Part shown: piece by piece, positions 36,723 through 48,059 of the stretch
Numbering within the stretch: the stretch's first letter is position 1
Layout of the letters: every line of letters starts with the position of its first letter
DNA from: Chaetorhynchus papuensis
Lineage: Eukaryota; Chordata; Aves; Passeriformes; Rhipiduridae
Direction of reading: 5' to 3'
DNA: 64,000 bases
NCBI GenBank assembly: GCA_013396525.1
Contig: VWYX01000279.1
Span: forward strand, 62,001 to 126,000
Translations under genes and position numbers: made by a program
Notes under the pieces: generated by a model
Databases searched by the model: none
Told to the model about the DNA's origin: nothing
The model's input: the letters and a program-made list of their open reading frames with translations, nothing else

Positions 36723-39520
36723 TGAGAGGGGACCTTCTCTGGCTCTCCAGGACTGTCCACCTGCCAAGTGTCCTCAGAACCACTGTGCTCTGCTACACAA
36801 CCTCATGTGCTGGACACGACAGCTGGAACACTACTGACTTCAGGCAGAGAAGATACTTTGGGCAGATGAGATTTAGGTTCTGTGTTGAATACAAGCACCA
36901 TCCAATGGTCACCACTTCCACAGGCTGAAAGAGGAAGAAAGAGGGAGCAGAAAAGTGGGGAGGAAGAAAGAAACAGTACAGAAAGGCATAAAGCTGGGGC
37001 AGAGCTGCCAGAGCAGTAAAATCTTGTGCTTCCAGGTCACTATGAGTTACTGCCTCTTGCCCTGTAGCTAAAGGGATTCAGGGAAAGGCTCATAACACTC
37101 CCCACCACAATCCTTTCCTTGGGCAGCTCCCAGAGAAACATAATTACAGTGCCACCCCTCACTCAGGACTCAGCCTTAGGGCGCAGTGCAGCCCAGAGAC
37201 ACCAGCGATAGAAAAGACCTATTAGGTCCATTTAGCCAATTCCCCAGACATTGCAGGGGTCTTCCCTTCCTGCCATGTCCAGCCTTGCTAGCCTTGGGCA
37301 TGAAGCTGTCACTAGAGCTGATGGCTTTGCCACTTCACAGGCTCACGTGTTGCTGAGACTTCTGACACTGGGCTTCAGCAGTTTTTCAGATGTATAATGG
37401 ATGATTCTGTGACTGCAAAGCCTCCCTGAGTGTCACCTCTGTGGGTAACAGCACTGACTTTACTGCTGGGTTCGGTTGACACCACAGCACCTGCAGCAGG
37501 TGAGAATCAAAAGACGGACTGAACAGCAGAGCTGATCTGGTACAGCCTGGCCCATGCACGGGAGTGGTACAAAAGTAGCTTTACAGGGTAAAATGAGGAA
37601 AATTGACCATGTTCTGTGGTAGATGTGTGATTATGCTGCACCACAATAGCTGAAGGAGGCATTTAGCCTTTGCAGTGCTCCTCTAAGAGCATCTTACCCA
37701 TGTAAATAACATAAAGAACAGAGAAGTTGGGGGTTTTGCTGACTCAGGCCTCCAAAGTCCACTTACCACCTTGTCACATGAGACTCTTGGCCCTCAGAAC
37801 AGTGTGGCAGCAGATTTGGGTCTGGAGCAGCTGTCATAGCATTTTTGCTTATTTTTCTGGAGCCACAACAATATCTATTAGTCCATGGTCCTTGCACATC
37901 TCCATGATGCTTCCCTTGTTTTATCCTGTTTAATATTCTACTCCTCTGTCCAGAAATTAAGGGAAGTAGGCAGCCAAGTTTCTCTACATCTCCCATTCCT
38001 CTTGTTTCTTTGCTAGAGGTGCAGCTTAAGAAAACAAATCACTTTAATTCTCCTACCTGACTGTGATTCAAAGTCCAAGTAGCCCCTTCAGGAGCATCAG
38101 GACATTTTATTTCCCTGAATGGTAGTTGAAATCACTCTCTATTGGTTGTAAACAAAAAGTAAAGCAAAAAAATAAAATATAAAGAATAAGAGGATGTGTG
38201 TGTCTGTGTGTCTCTCTCTGTGTGTCTGTGTGTGTGTGTGTGTGTTAAAGAAAATGTGAAAAATGTAAAAAAAATTAAAAAAAAATGAGAGAAAGATACC
38301 TGCAGATGGAACAACAAAGAATTGTGTGCCTTCCTAAGGATATAAGGAATGGAATTAAGATTCTTCCAAGACATAAGAAAAATGTTTTTTTTTTCTTAAA
38401 TCATTCTCCTCTTTAATATTCCAGATTTTCCTGTAAGGAGTTTAAGAAGTCACACTGACTAGCTCCTCTCAGGATTCAGGCAGCAAGAGATGCAGTATTA
38501 AGACTTATATCTAACTCTAAAAGGTTTAATTACACATTCTCTTGGTGGAGGATAGAGCTGGAACCTGGAGAGTTAGCATAGTGAGAAGCCAAATTGTTAG
38601 ATGGGCAGATCTAGGTGGGTTCCTCAGTCCTGTCTCAGTCCTGGCTCTCTCACTTTTTAGGGAGTCTGAGTCACTCCCTGCGTGAATCTGAGAATGAACC
38701 ACTTCCTACTTCACTTCCACAGCATTAAAACAGAAATAGTATCTTCCTTTACCTTGGAGGGTCATGGAGGGAATAAATCAGGTAGTTTCAAAAGGTTGTG
38801 CCTGTGTAAACATGAACACCATGGCTAAATAAGTATCTTTAAAAGTTACCATCACGAAGCTTAAAATAAATTATTCAGCCTCTGCAAAATTTTCTTGGAT
38901 GCTCTTTCCCTTCCCTGCTCCCAGCTTGTCAGCTCCCTATTTTTTGGGATGCTTCTGCCAGCTGAGCTGTGCCTGTCCTCACACCCTGCACTCTGGTTTG
39001 TGCAGGCTCCAAACCCAACGTGGCCAGCAGTGGTTAAAGACAAAATGTCCTGGAAACCACAAAGTCTCTTCTCAGGAAGTAACATCCTCCTTTCTCATAA
39101 CCTCGCTCCCAGGGTGGCAGGAGCTACAGACAAAGTCCTGGACCTGACTGGTTTCACCGGTGAAATTCAGCTTATCACAAGGCTTTGGCATCCCACAGGT
39201 CTTGCCTTTTCCTACCTCAGAAATTTTCCAGCACAGTGCCATGCTCTTTTTAGGCTCTGTGGAACAGTGAATGAGGTCCAGCTGAATGGCCTCATTTGTG
39301 GTCCACCAATGAGCTATGCCTGGCTCAGTGTTATGGAGAAGGAGAACATGGACTGTGAATAAACAACTGGGACAGAGACTGTCAGGTGGTGACCATAACT
39401 TGAAGGAGGCCCAGAGCAGGACTATTTAACACTATTGTTGTATGTCCCAACTGGCCTGAGATGCCTGCAAAATACAACGTTAATCCCAGGTCCCAGTGAA
39501 AACATTTATAGCACTACATT
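36723..39520. other. Single-copy DNA, no confident gene
   Basis: A (TG)n-rich microsatellite lies at 38195-38245. A 155-codon frame at 38895-39362 is among the longest in the window but begins at TTG and shows no domain. The section 36930-37560 is richer in G+C and includes a possible ancient repeat near 37200-37330 that I cannot assign. Confidence 0.5.
38195..38245. repeat. (TG)n/(TC)n microsatellite
   Basis: An imperfect TG array is interrupted by TC runs: tgtgtgtgtctgtgtgtctctctctgtgtg-type units end in nine TG units. It is flanked by A-rich sequence. Confidence 0.9.
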
Positions 39521-39845
39521 GTAGAATCATAGAATCATTTAGGTTGGAAATTATCTTTAAGATCATCAAGTCCAACCATTAATCAAACACCACTAAACCA
39601 TGGTCCTGTGCAGGGCCGGGAGCTGAACTCAATGATTCTTGTGGGTCTCCTCCAATTCAGTATATTCTGTGATCTTCAAGTCTTTTAAATCCCTCTGTGG
39701 ATGGTGACTCCCACCACTGCCCTGGGCAGCCTGTTCCAATACTTGACAACCCTTTCAGTGACGGAATTTTTCCTAATATTCAATCAAAACCTCCCCTGGT
39801 GTAACTTGAGGTGTAACTTGAGTCCATTTCTTCTTATTCTGTCAC
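39521..39845 (-). mobile_element. CR1 3' region split by a nested CR1
   Basis: The left part (39521-39607) reads gtagaatcatagaatcattt, 'gatcatcaagtccaaccatt', 'caaacaccactaaaccatgg'. The right part (39677-39845) resumes with 'ttttaaatccctctgtggat', 'ctgggcagcctgttccaata' and 'aacctcccctggtgtaactt'. A 12-base 'tgtaacttgagg' is duplicated near 39805-39830. The missing middle is replaced by a sense CR1 tail. Confidence 0.95.
39608..39676 (+). mobile_element. CR1 3' tail nested in an opposite CR1
   Basis: The sequence reads gtgcagggccgggagctgaa, 'ctcaatgattcttgtgggtc', 'tcctccaattcagtatattc', tgtgatctt. This is the tail of the 'gatccttgtgggtcccttcc' CR1 variant in sense orientation, inside an antisense CR1. 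It must be younger than its host copy. Confidence 0.9.
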
Positions 39846-42800
39846 TTATTACTTGACTTTGTTCTGGGACACAGGACTTCCATTATTTCATTTTTTAAAA
39901 TTCCATCCCTGCCAATTTACCATTCCCAAAGCCCTGAATGATGGACTGGATACAAGAGCCTCTCCTTTGAGCCGTGTAACCCCGTAGTGAGCACTGAGAG
40001 TGGGGTTACCCTCCACTGTGTGATCTGGTGATGGACACCTAACCTCAGCCCAGGCACTTTGCACCTTCTGCACAATGTGACCAGATACATCAAAGCATCC
40101 CTCTTATGTGACCTGAGGAAACATCAACTGTATGAGAAATTCTGAGCTGTCTCATTGTCATGAAAGAGTGTGGGAATGTACATCTGGATCATTGAGTCAA
40201 CCGGATTTTATCATCCCAAATTTATTCCAACACATCATTGTGTGCCATCAGTTATCACTGCTAAGTTTTAACAACAATTCCCTTATCAAGACTTTTCCAC
40301 TCTGTTTTATCATTATTTATTACTCTGAATGTTATCAGGAGCTGGGCACACCGATTCTGGGCTGCTCTGGCTGTTGCAATATAAATACAGTTTCTCAGTG
40401 GGAGAGAAAAGCAGAATCAAGTCTCCTGAATATCTCCTGGCTTATCTTCAGGATACAGCGCCTGGCTCAGTCAGAGATATTCCCTATTGATGGAACTCAT
40501 CTTTCTCTACCACAATGTCATTTTAAAAGCCTTCCCACACACATTTCATTGGGTTTAAAACAATAGGGTTTCTCCTTAATAGTACCTGGCATGGTTTGGA
40601 TATAGCACAAGGACCATTCCCAACAGTTAACTTAGAGTTAACAGGTATTTTAATGTAAAGGAAGAAATTTTAACCATGTAGGTGCAGACCATACCCTGTT
40701 ACCTCAATACCTGGCAGCACTCTTAATTTACTTGCACAGACAGAGTCAGTATGTCTCCCTTAGAACTAACCTTTCTCTCTTTTTTTTTTTAATTTCCATA
40801 TGGTCTAAATGATCCCCTCCAGGGACAAGTGTCATCTCCCCTCCTTTTTTATAGAGGCAAAATCAAAATCCCTTATAGGCCATATACGGCACTGAAAGGT
40901 TTATAATGAGATAGCAATCCAAGGTCTTTAGAAGAGGTTTCACCATATTCTCCTTGCATCATTGAGTAAAACAGCGCTCACGGTAGTTCTCTGTCACTAC
41001 GCCACATTGCTTAATCACATTATCACTGCTTTCATTTGCTCTAATTCTTCACTTGGAAGCTTTTTTCTTTCTGCTCTGAGTGGAACATTTGCAATCTGCC
41101 TTTTTACTGTGCATGCAAAAACTAGCATGTTTTTAACTTCTGAGAACTCATTCAAGGAGACAGCACCATTTTTGTACATGGTGTTCTCGGAGAGTGCAGT
41201 GCATCCTGCATGCTTGGTTGGTAGCAGCTTAATGCTGTCATGGTCCTCCAGGGGCTTGTCCCATGTGGTTATAATTAACTTTTAATGTCTGCCTTCAGGG
41301 CAAAACACTTAAGGGGTTAACCAGTTTTCTCCAACAGAATGAATAGTTAAATGGTAACATACGTTTATCAATATATTCCACAAAGCGGAGGAAAATACCT
41401 AAGTATTTTTCTGCTCCTTGTCTCATATTTGTCTAATTCAGAGTCACTTGCCAACTTGAGAGTGGAGATTACCCTTTCAAGTCTCATAATATAAATGTGC
41501 TTTCTACATGGTTAGCACAGTCTTAGGAGCTGAGTCGGTGAGAAGGTTTGTTGGACCAGATCTCGTTGGTATTTAACCATTGCAAAGACTTATTTCTTTC
41601 TCCCATAAGTACATGTTGCATCATGCTGAGACCTAGGAGAGTGACTTACTACAAGGACATGCATGACTTTGCATGTAAACGAGACAGATTTTACTTACAA
41701 TATTGCTAGAGAGATGGGGAAAGTTACTGTTTAAGAGTATAATTGCTTCATCAGCTGGGTCTACATTGTTAGAGTGTAATTCAGTTCCTAAACACTGTAT
41801 TACAGTGTCACCTAGGACACCCTGGGGTATCCAAGGCACTTATTCAGTGCTTAAAATGACCCTAGATAACTATATTTGGGGAATGCAATCCCACCTTAAA
41901 TTTAAATGTTCACAAATGACACAGTGAGCAGGAGTCAGCTCTTCAAACACAGATGTCTCACGTAATTTTAGTCACTGTGGGCTATTCTGACAATGCAGAA
42001 GGGTTCAGCACTCCTGTAAATTCTTTAATACCCACAAACACCTCCAATGATACCATTGCATTTGTTGCATTCAGCAAACGAAATTCTTCTTACTGAATGG
42101 ACACCATACAATCTGGCACCTTTCTGTGGATACCTGACCAAGCTCTGAATGAGCTCTTGCCTATGCAGTTTGCAATCGAGCACAAAAAGTGCCTGTCTCT
42201 GAAGAAAGAGGCTTAGCAGGAGAATTGCCTGGGTTCTGATTCTGTAGTCAGCACATGTGCAGTGGGCTCTTGGCACTGCATGGTGTGGAGATGCCTTCCA
42301 GGGCTGTTCTGAGGCTGGAATAAACCCATGGAAGAACGGCCAGCACTCTCAAAGCTTGCTGAGTGAGCCCACAAAGGAGACCAAGCTTGTCAAGAAGCAG
42401 AAAGTTTGACCAAAACAAGTACATATTTGCCCTGCTTTGCTCCTGTATGCTTGGCTTTGATATTTTTTTCATTGACGTACCAACTGGAAATCCTGAGAGA
42501 GACTTAAGGGTGCATAATATGGCATAAGATTATTTCCTCTTAGATGTAATGGAAGATTAGGTCTGCATCTAAAAGTCTTCAAACTAATTCATTGTGTTCT
42601 TAAAGAAGTTCCAGTAGATTAATTTTCTTTAATGACAGACACTACAACCGGGGAAATATTTCAGTAAAGCACTTATATTCTGTGGGAATTCATCTCCACA
42701 TTCTCTAAGGTATGCTAAAATCAGATATAGCAATTTGGGGACATTCCTTCCTCAACCACCCCCTTGTGTGTCACTGTTTGTAGACTGCGATGTGTTTCAG

Positions 42801-42939
42801 GGTTTGAATCCATCATCTCTGGTGAGTACAGCAAACTCCTGCTGCACCACCCTGCTCCTCACCAGGAACTGCAGGAGTGAAAGGCCAACCTTTCACCTGA
42901 GAAATGTCCCAACCTCCCTGCTCCTCAGCAGCTGAAGAT
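39846..42939. other. Single-copy DNA, no gene seen
   Basis: A T-rich tract lies at about 40780-40791. A small inverted repeat acatgca/tgcatgt is at about 41658-41678. Frames such as 40132-40566 (+, 144 codons) and 40962-41285 (+) show no recognisable domain. No repeat family was recognised. Confidence 0.5.
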
Positions 42940-43182
42940 AATCACAGACTCATCACAGAAACAGAGTGGTTTGGCCTGGAAGGTACCTTAAAAGTCACCC
43001 AGTTCCATCCCCTGCCATGGGCACGGACACCTTCCACTAGACTGGGTTGTTTGTTCCAATCCCTATCCAGCCTGGCCTTGAACACTTCCAGTGATGATGC
43101 AATCACAACCTCACAGTAAAGAATTTCTTCTTAACACCCAATATAAACCTACTCTCTTTCAGTTTAAAGCCTCTTGTCTTAA
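42940..43182 (-). mobile_element. CR1 3' region
   Basis: The plus strand reads aatcacagactcatcacaga, 'ggtttggcctggaaggtacc', 'ccagttccatcccctgccat', 'gggcacggacaccttccact', 'cagcctggccttgaacactt' and 'aagaatttcttcttaacacc'. It is an antisense CR1 of the 'ccctgccatgggcagggaca' variant, with a partly doubled tail. Confidence 0.95.
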
Positions 43183-44379
43183 TATTGATTTTTGCGTTCT
43201 GCTGAGTCTGAAGAGTGTGTGGGCATGTCTGCCCTGGGATCCAAAGCCTGAAACAGTGAAACAAAAAGGATCTCCAGGTTGATAACAGCTCAAACAACAC
43301 AGATAAAGTCCTTAAGAACTATAAGATCTGTAGATAGAATTAAATTTATTACATGACTTAGCCATTTTCCATCCTTTACAACAAACTACAGGATGATGAT
43401 CATCCCTCTTCTAGAGACGGATGGGAACAAGACACCAAGAAATAAACTGTCTGCCCTTACATTGTCTGGCAAATTAGTAGCACAAGTAAAGTAAGAGCCA
43501 AGATCTCGTGGGTGAGTCTTTCAGCTGACCACACTTTCAAGTCTGCACAATGTTGTAAAGCAACATTTGCTGGCTTCAGGCTGTTAATTCTTTGCATTGT
43601 CAGCCCATTCTATTGAGACACGACTGAGCAACATTAACTTTTACACTCAGTCGTTTCCCTACTGTTGACTTGATCTGATCTGAGTGGAGAGTTGCTGTCA
43701 GTGTCCCTCAAAGAAAATGGGCTACGTTAAACACCTCCGACTGGTGCTCGAGTAAAAGCCTGAGTCCTCTGTCAAATATTACTGCCTTGGCAAAAGGGAA
43801 AAAGGAAAGGGGAAAAGAACCTGATACAGAGATTGTTAAGGATTTCAGAAAATACTTAATACATTTTTCTGTGTATAGTCTGTGACTCCAGAACGTCTTG
43901 ATTTTCAACTTAGAAATTCTGATTTATTATCCAATTCTTCTGCATGTCAGAGAGCACAGCTATGAAGTAGAGCCTCATAAACCATATCACATTGTTGTCT
44001 TCAGTGTTTTTAAGGCTCATATATATAGTTATGAGCAGAGTCAACCTTAAATAGCAGATTTCATTGACATTAGGAGACACCTGGGGTAGCTCTCCAGCAA
44101 TCACCAATGACATGTGATATTCACAGTTACCCAGTACAGCTCTTAGTAATCTCTATTGCTGATAATAAGTTAATATTAATTAGAACACTTTTTTGAAAGT
44201 AGTCTTGGCTGCTACTATGCATGTATAACCGAAATTGAATTGAAACTTTTTTTCCTAAAGGATCTGCTTGAAGCTGGTGATGCCACAATAATTTTTGCCT
44301 TTCCTTTTCATATACCTTTTATGTATTCTCAGTATTCTTAGCATACATAGCTGAAATTCTTTTACCTAATATCTTAAGT
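43181..44379. other. Single-copy DNA, no gene seen
   Basis: AT-rich sequence with minus-strand frames 43708-43908 and 43910-44113, neither recognisable. Nothing else is supported. Confidence 0.55.
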
Positions 44380-44740
44380 CCTGGTATTCTGCTAAGCCGG
44401 AAAACCAAACATCCTAAAGACCTCACGTCTGAGAACCGGAAAGCTTTACGCTATCTTGAAAAACCAAGGCCCTCTCTAGAGCATATTTTATAAACTAGAC
44501 TCCATCTTGCGGAAAATACTTTAGAATAGAGAGATATCTTGCCATTCATTTAAGCCTCTCATCGGGGAATCTTTGTCAGATATGCTAATTTACAAAGCCT
44601 ATAAAATTATATTTGCAATATACTCTGTGTGTGCATTTTGACGTATTCCACCTTGACGAATTGTTGCACCTGAGGATCCTTATTAAATACTGAGGCAAAA
44701 ACCCTTTTATACCTTAACCATGTCTGGCTCATGATTCTAG
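44380..44740 (+). mobile_element. Putative solo LTR (retroviral type)
   Basis: A TATA-like CTATAAAA at 44599-44606 is followed 76 bases later by ATTAAA at 44682-44687, the spacing expected of a U3/R boundary and R end. A U5-like stretch follows with 'aaaacccttttatacctta' and 'ccatgtctggctca'. Upstream lies a compact stretch richer in CpG than its surroundings ('tcatcggggaatctttgtca', 'ccttgacgaattg'). The layout and wording recall avian ERV LTRs. I could not fix the TG/CA ends or find target duplications, so the edges are approximate. No internal gag, pol or env sequence is seen. Confidence 0.5.
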
Positions 44741-45082
44741 GACCAGGAAAAAGACATCACTGGAAAGAAGTAATGGGAGATTTTTTTCTTCCTTAGATTT
44801 TGTCCAAATTGCCACACAACTCAAATCTTCAGTTTTTCATCCAGTCAGTTAACACTCTGCCAAGCATTTCACAAGTAGGGTTTAAAGCAGAAACAGTCCC
44901 AGAACAGATTTTTGTTGAGAAACTCTGATTTATGTTGGGATAGAGAGTAGTGTAGATAAGTTTTGCAGTTTGGGTATGACCAGACCTCACCATGAGGCTG
45001 CAGAGCAAGAGAATGGACTTGGTACTGGTGTGAATGATTTGTATATTCACAGGTGGATTAAAGCAGTCAGATATAGAAAACT

Positions 45083-45261
45083 ACATGGAATCATGAAATG
45101 GGTTGGGTTGGAAGGACCTCAAAGACCATCTCATTCCACCTCCTGCCATGGGCAGGGACACCTTCCGCTATCCCAGGTTGCTCCAAGCCCCGTCCAGGCT
45201 GGCCTTGGACACTTCCAGGGATCCAGGGGCAGCCACAGCTTCTCTGGGCAGGCAGCCTGTG
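45083..45261 (-). mobile_element. CR1 3' region
   Basis: The plus strand reads acatggaatcatgaaatggg, 'ttgggttggaaggacctcaa', 'cctcctgccatgggcaggga', 'cccaggttgctccaagcccc', 'ttggacacttccagggatcc' and 'cacagcttctctgggcaggc'. It is a well-preserved antisense CR1 with small tandem slips ('ggca ggca'). Confidence 0.96.
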
Positions 45262-45327
45262 GAAAAAGAAGAGTTCCCACAGGATTGTGGAAAGCCATTG
45301 CAAGACCAGTGTGATGAATGACTCCCT

Positions 45328-45364
45328 CATGATCTTGAAGGTCTTTTCCAACCTTTATGATTCT
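45328..45364 (+). mobile_element. CR1 3' tail fragment
   Basis: The sequence reads catgatcttgaaggtctttt, ccaacctttatgattct and then a TC repeat. It is a sense CR1 tail 66 bases after the antisense copy and just before the assembly gap. Confidence 0.88.
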
Positions 45365-45389
45365 CTCTCTCTTTCATACAGAAAAAACA

Positions 45390-45464
45390 NNNNNNNNNNN
45401 NNNNNNNNNNNNNNNNNNNNNNNNNNNNNNNNNNNNNNNNNNNNNNNNNNNNNNNNNNNNNNNN
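45390..45464. other. Assembly gap (75 N)
   Basis: Seventy-five N separate a CR1 tail with a TC-rich end from an AT-rich tatataatata stretch. Low-complexity sequence on both edges is the likely cause. Open frames drawn across it are artefacts. Confidence 0.99.
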
Positions 45465-48059
45465 TATATAATATAATCATATTATATTTATAATAAATTT
45501 GCATAAAGAACTGATGAAATCTTGAGTAGCTCCCCATTACAGCACAAAAAGGAGAAAAATTATGTCTTCTGCTAATAAAATATGCCCACTTTTTGCTCTC
45601 TGTGTTTACTTATATTATGACTCACCTGAATATAGGCTGAAATGAGGTAAAGAAAACCTTTATTTGGTGCATTTTCATGGACTTTGAGTGGGGCCGTAGA
45701 AGAAATGTATTTGCAATAGTTCTAAAATTTTAGCCCTATCTTCAGTTTCCTTAGACTATTGTGTTTTTCCACAAATCCTACTTGAAGATTTCTCTCTTCT
45801 TCTCTTGTGTTTTCTACTTGAAGATTTCTCTCTTTATATCTTTTTTATCATTTTAGGGAACTTGGGAAATTTTCTCTTTTTAAATTTTTTTTTTCTTTCA
45901 GTTCAATCTTTTCACCAGTGTGAACATCTGAGCTTAGTAAAATATACACATGACAAACAGACACATCAGTGAATGCTATCATTTTAAACTACAGCGGTAT
46001 AAAGAAATACTCTATTTTTAGTTTCGAAATTGTTTATCTTCTTTTGCCCCCTTTGGAAACATGGTCTTGACTAATAGTTATTGTGTACATTCTTCAACTT
46101 TTTTCTATCTTTTCTTTAGGGAGTACCCAGAGGAAAAAAAAAGGCAGAGTTTAAAAGATGTTTCAACTTTTAGTAATTAAGCTCTGGTGAGCGTTACAAG
46201 AATATTTAATGCTCTTCTGCTCTATCTGAAGAGGATCTGGAGACTTACAAGGAATTACAAGAACATGATTTACAAAACATAAAGCTCACATTGTCAGAGC
46301 ATCCTCTGAAATGCCTTCAGATGAGAAAGTTTTTTTTCTAGTGTTTCATTAGAAACACTGAGCGGGGAGAGTCTCAGCGCGTTAAGACGTTTTTGTTTAG
46401 TTTTGTTTTGTTTTTCACTCCCATACTTAGGAGTAACTTGTTGGCTTTTTTCCACCTCATGCTCACTCTCGCAGATGAGCATTAGAGAGGGTCTGGAAAT
46501 GGAAGGCCTTTCTGTCTGCAGCTAGCAGGGTCAATTCAGTGTGGCAGCTGCGAGCGGGTGACATAGACTTATATTGACACAACCCACTTTTTGCTGCAGA
46601 ATCACAAAGCGAAAGCACCCGGGGCTCTTCTGCCTTTTTCAATAAGATACGAATTTTTGTCTTCCTTGTATTAAGCAGAGATCTGTCATCTTGACTTGTA
46701 CACTAAATGGTCCATTCTGACTGCCTTGTTTGTGTCCAATCCCAGCCAGGATCTAGAAACATGTGTTAACATTCGGCATGTTTGGGGGCGAGCGGGAAGG
46801 GCCTGAGGCTAGACTCCCTGATGTCTGCTGGAGGGTAGTCAATAATCATTAGCCCTTCAAGTGGTAGATGCCCAACATAAACTGTATTAATTTATTTTAA
46901 AAATCTTTACTTTAAGCCACAGGGAAAGGCATTTTAGAGAACGCAGCTCCCCTGAAGTAACGAAGCGGTGATAAAGACGTAGTGCCATGGAAGTGAAATT
47001 CTGGCTTATTGGCGGGGGGGTTGGGGGGTGGGGCATGGTTTTTTAGCACTGTGTCATCAGCCAGAGCAATGGGAAACTATTAAAAGTAATTAGCCCATGC
47101 CTGTCTGCCACTTAAGTTTATCCCTGTGGTGATAAAGAAGTGTGATTTGCCCCAAGTCTTTTCTGATTGCCAACATCTCAGCATTAGCCACAGAGCTAAA
47201 CCTGCGGCACTGGGGGAAGTTCTAATGTTCATTGTAGTCAACGCGAGGTAAATGAAGCAGGGCTTTTTAATTTTATTTTTGATGGAGCTCAAAGAAACCA
47301 AGCTTTTGTACTGATTAAATATTCAGAGAAACTGTGAAGCATCTCATCTAACTGTGACTGTTTATGTGTGGATAGGTGTCAGTGGCAGGCCAAACATTGC
47401 TGTCATTTATATTTCCACCCATCTTGGCGTGAGCTGGGTGGAATGGTGTTGATGGAGAGACTTATTTAGCATAGTTATTTCTATTTCTATGTTTTTCTAC
47501 TGCACATATATTAAAGTAATAGGAAAAAATTCCAGTAGAAGGCAGCGAACCTGTAAAATAGCATTCAGTGCACCCAACTTTTGAAGTTCAAAAGTGGGCA
47601 GTTCGTCTTGCCCCTTGCAGATGACATAAAGAACCAGGGGCATCCAAAGTGCAATTCAATGCATCCTAAAATAAATGGAATGAGTTGCCCCCTTGAGGTA
47701 TCTATTCATGTCCTTTGGCTACAGAGAGATCTGTGAGGTTGGTTATCCCTTTTTAACATAGTTGAAATCACATGAGAAGAGTCCCAGTAGAAAAATGGAA
47801 GAAATCCCATACTGGGAGGAAATTTTCAAGTCCAAATTAATCTAGTTTACCATAAGGCAAATCAGTTCATAAGCTGTACTGTTCTCAAGAAAAAGAGCTC
47901 CAGCAATAGGAACTCTGGATTCTTTTTAGTTATATTTTAATATTATTAGCATTTATTATTTTTACACTGTTAGCATTTAACAAGTGAAATACCTAAAAGG
48001 AACTAAAGGGTATTCCTCTAAGATGCTGAAAAGGCCAACAGCCCAGCTGAAGCCTCAAC
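45465..48059. other. Single-copy DNA, no gene seen
   Basis: A 20-base ctacttgaagatttctctct is repeated 35 bases later (45779-45833). A G-rich run lies at 47014-47033. The part 46480-47340 is repeat-free and less AT-rich, but I see no exon in it. Confidence 0.5.
47014..47033 (+). repeat. G-rich run, possible quadruplex
   Basis: Runs of 7, 6 and 4 G are separated by TT and T. Enough guanines are present to form a quadruplex if the long run is shared between two columns. No gene context supports a function. Confidence 0.35.

Noticed and set aside
37200..37330. Possible ancient CR1/L3-like repeat
   Set aside because: A faint resemblance ('gacctattaggtccatttag') without enough shared blocks to support a call.
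38895..39362. 155-codon plus-strand frame
   Set aside because: Starts at TTG, overlaps another open frame (38899-39147), has no domain, promoter or splice-site support.
45098..45493. 131-codon frame through the assembly gap
   Set aside because: Mostly CR1 sequence followed by unknown bases; not a real reading frame.
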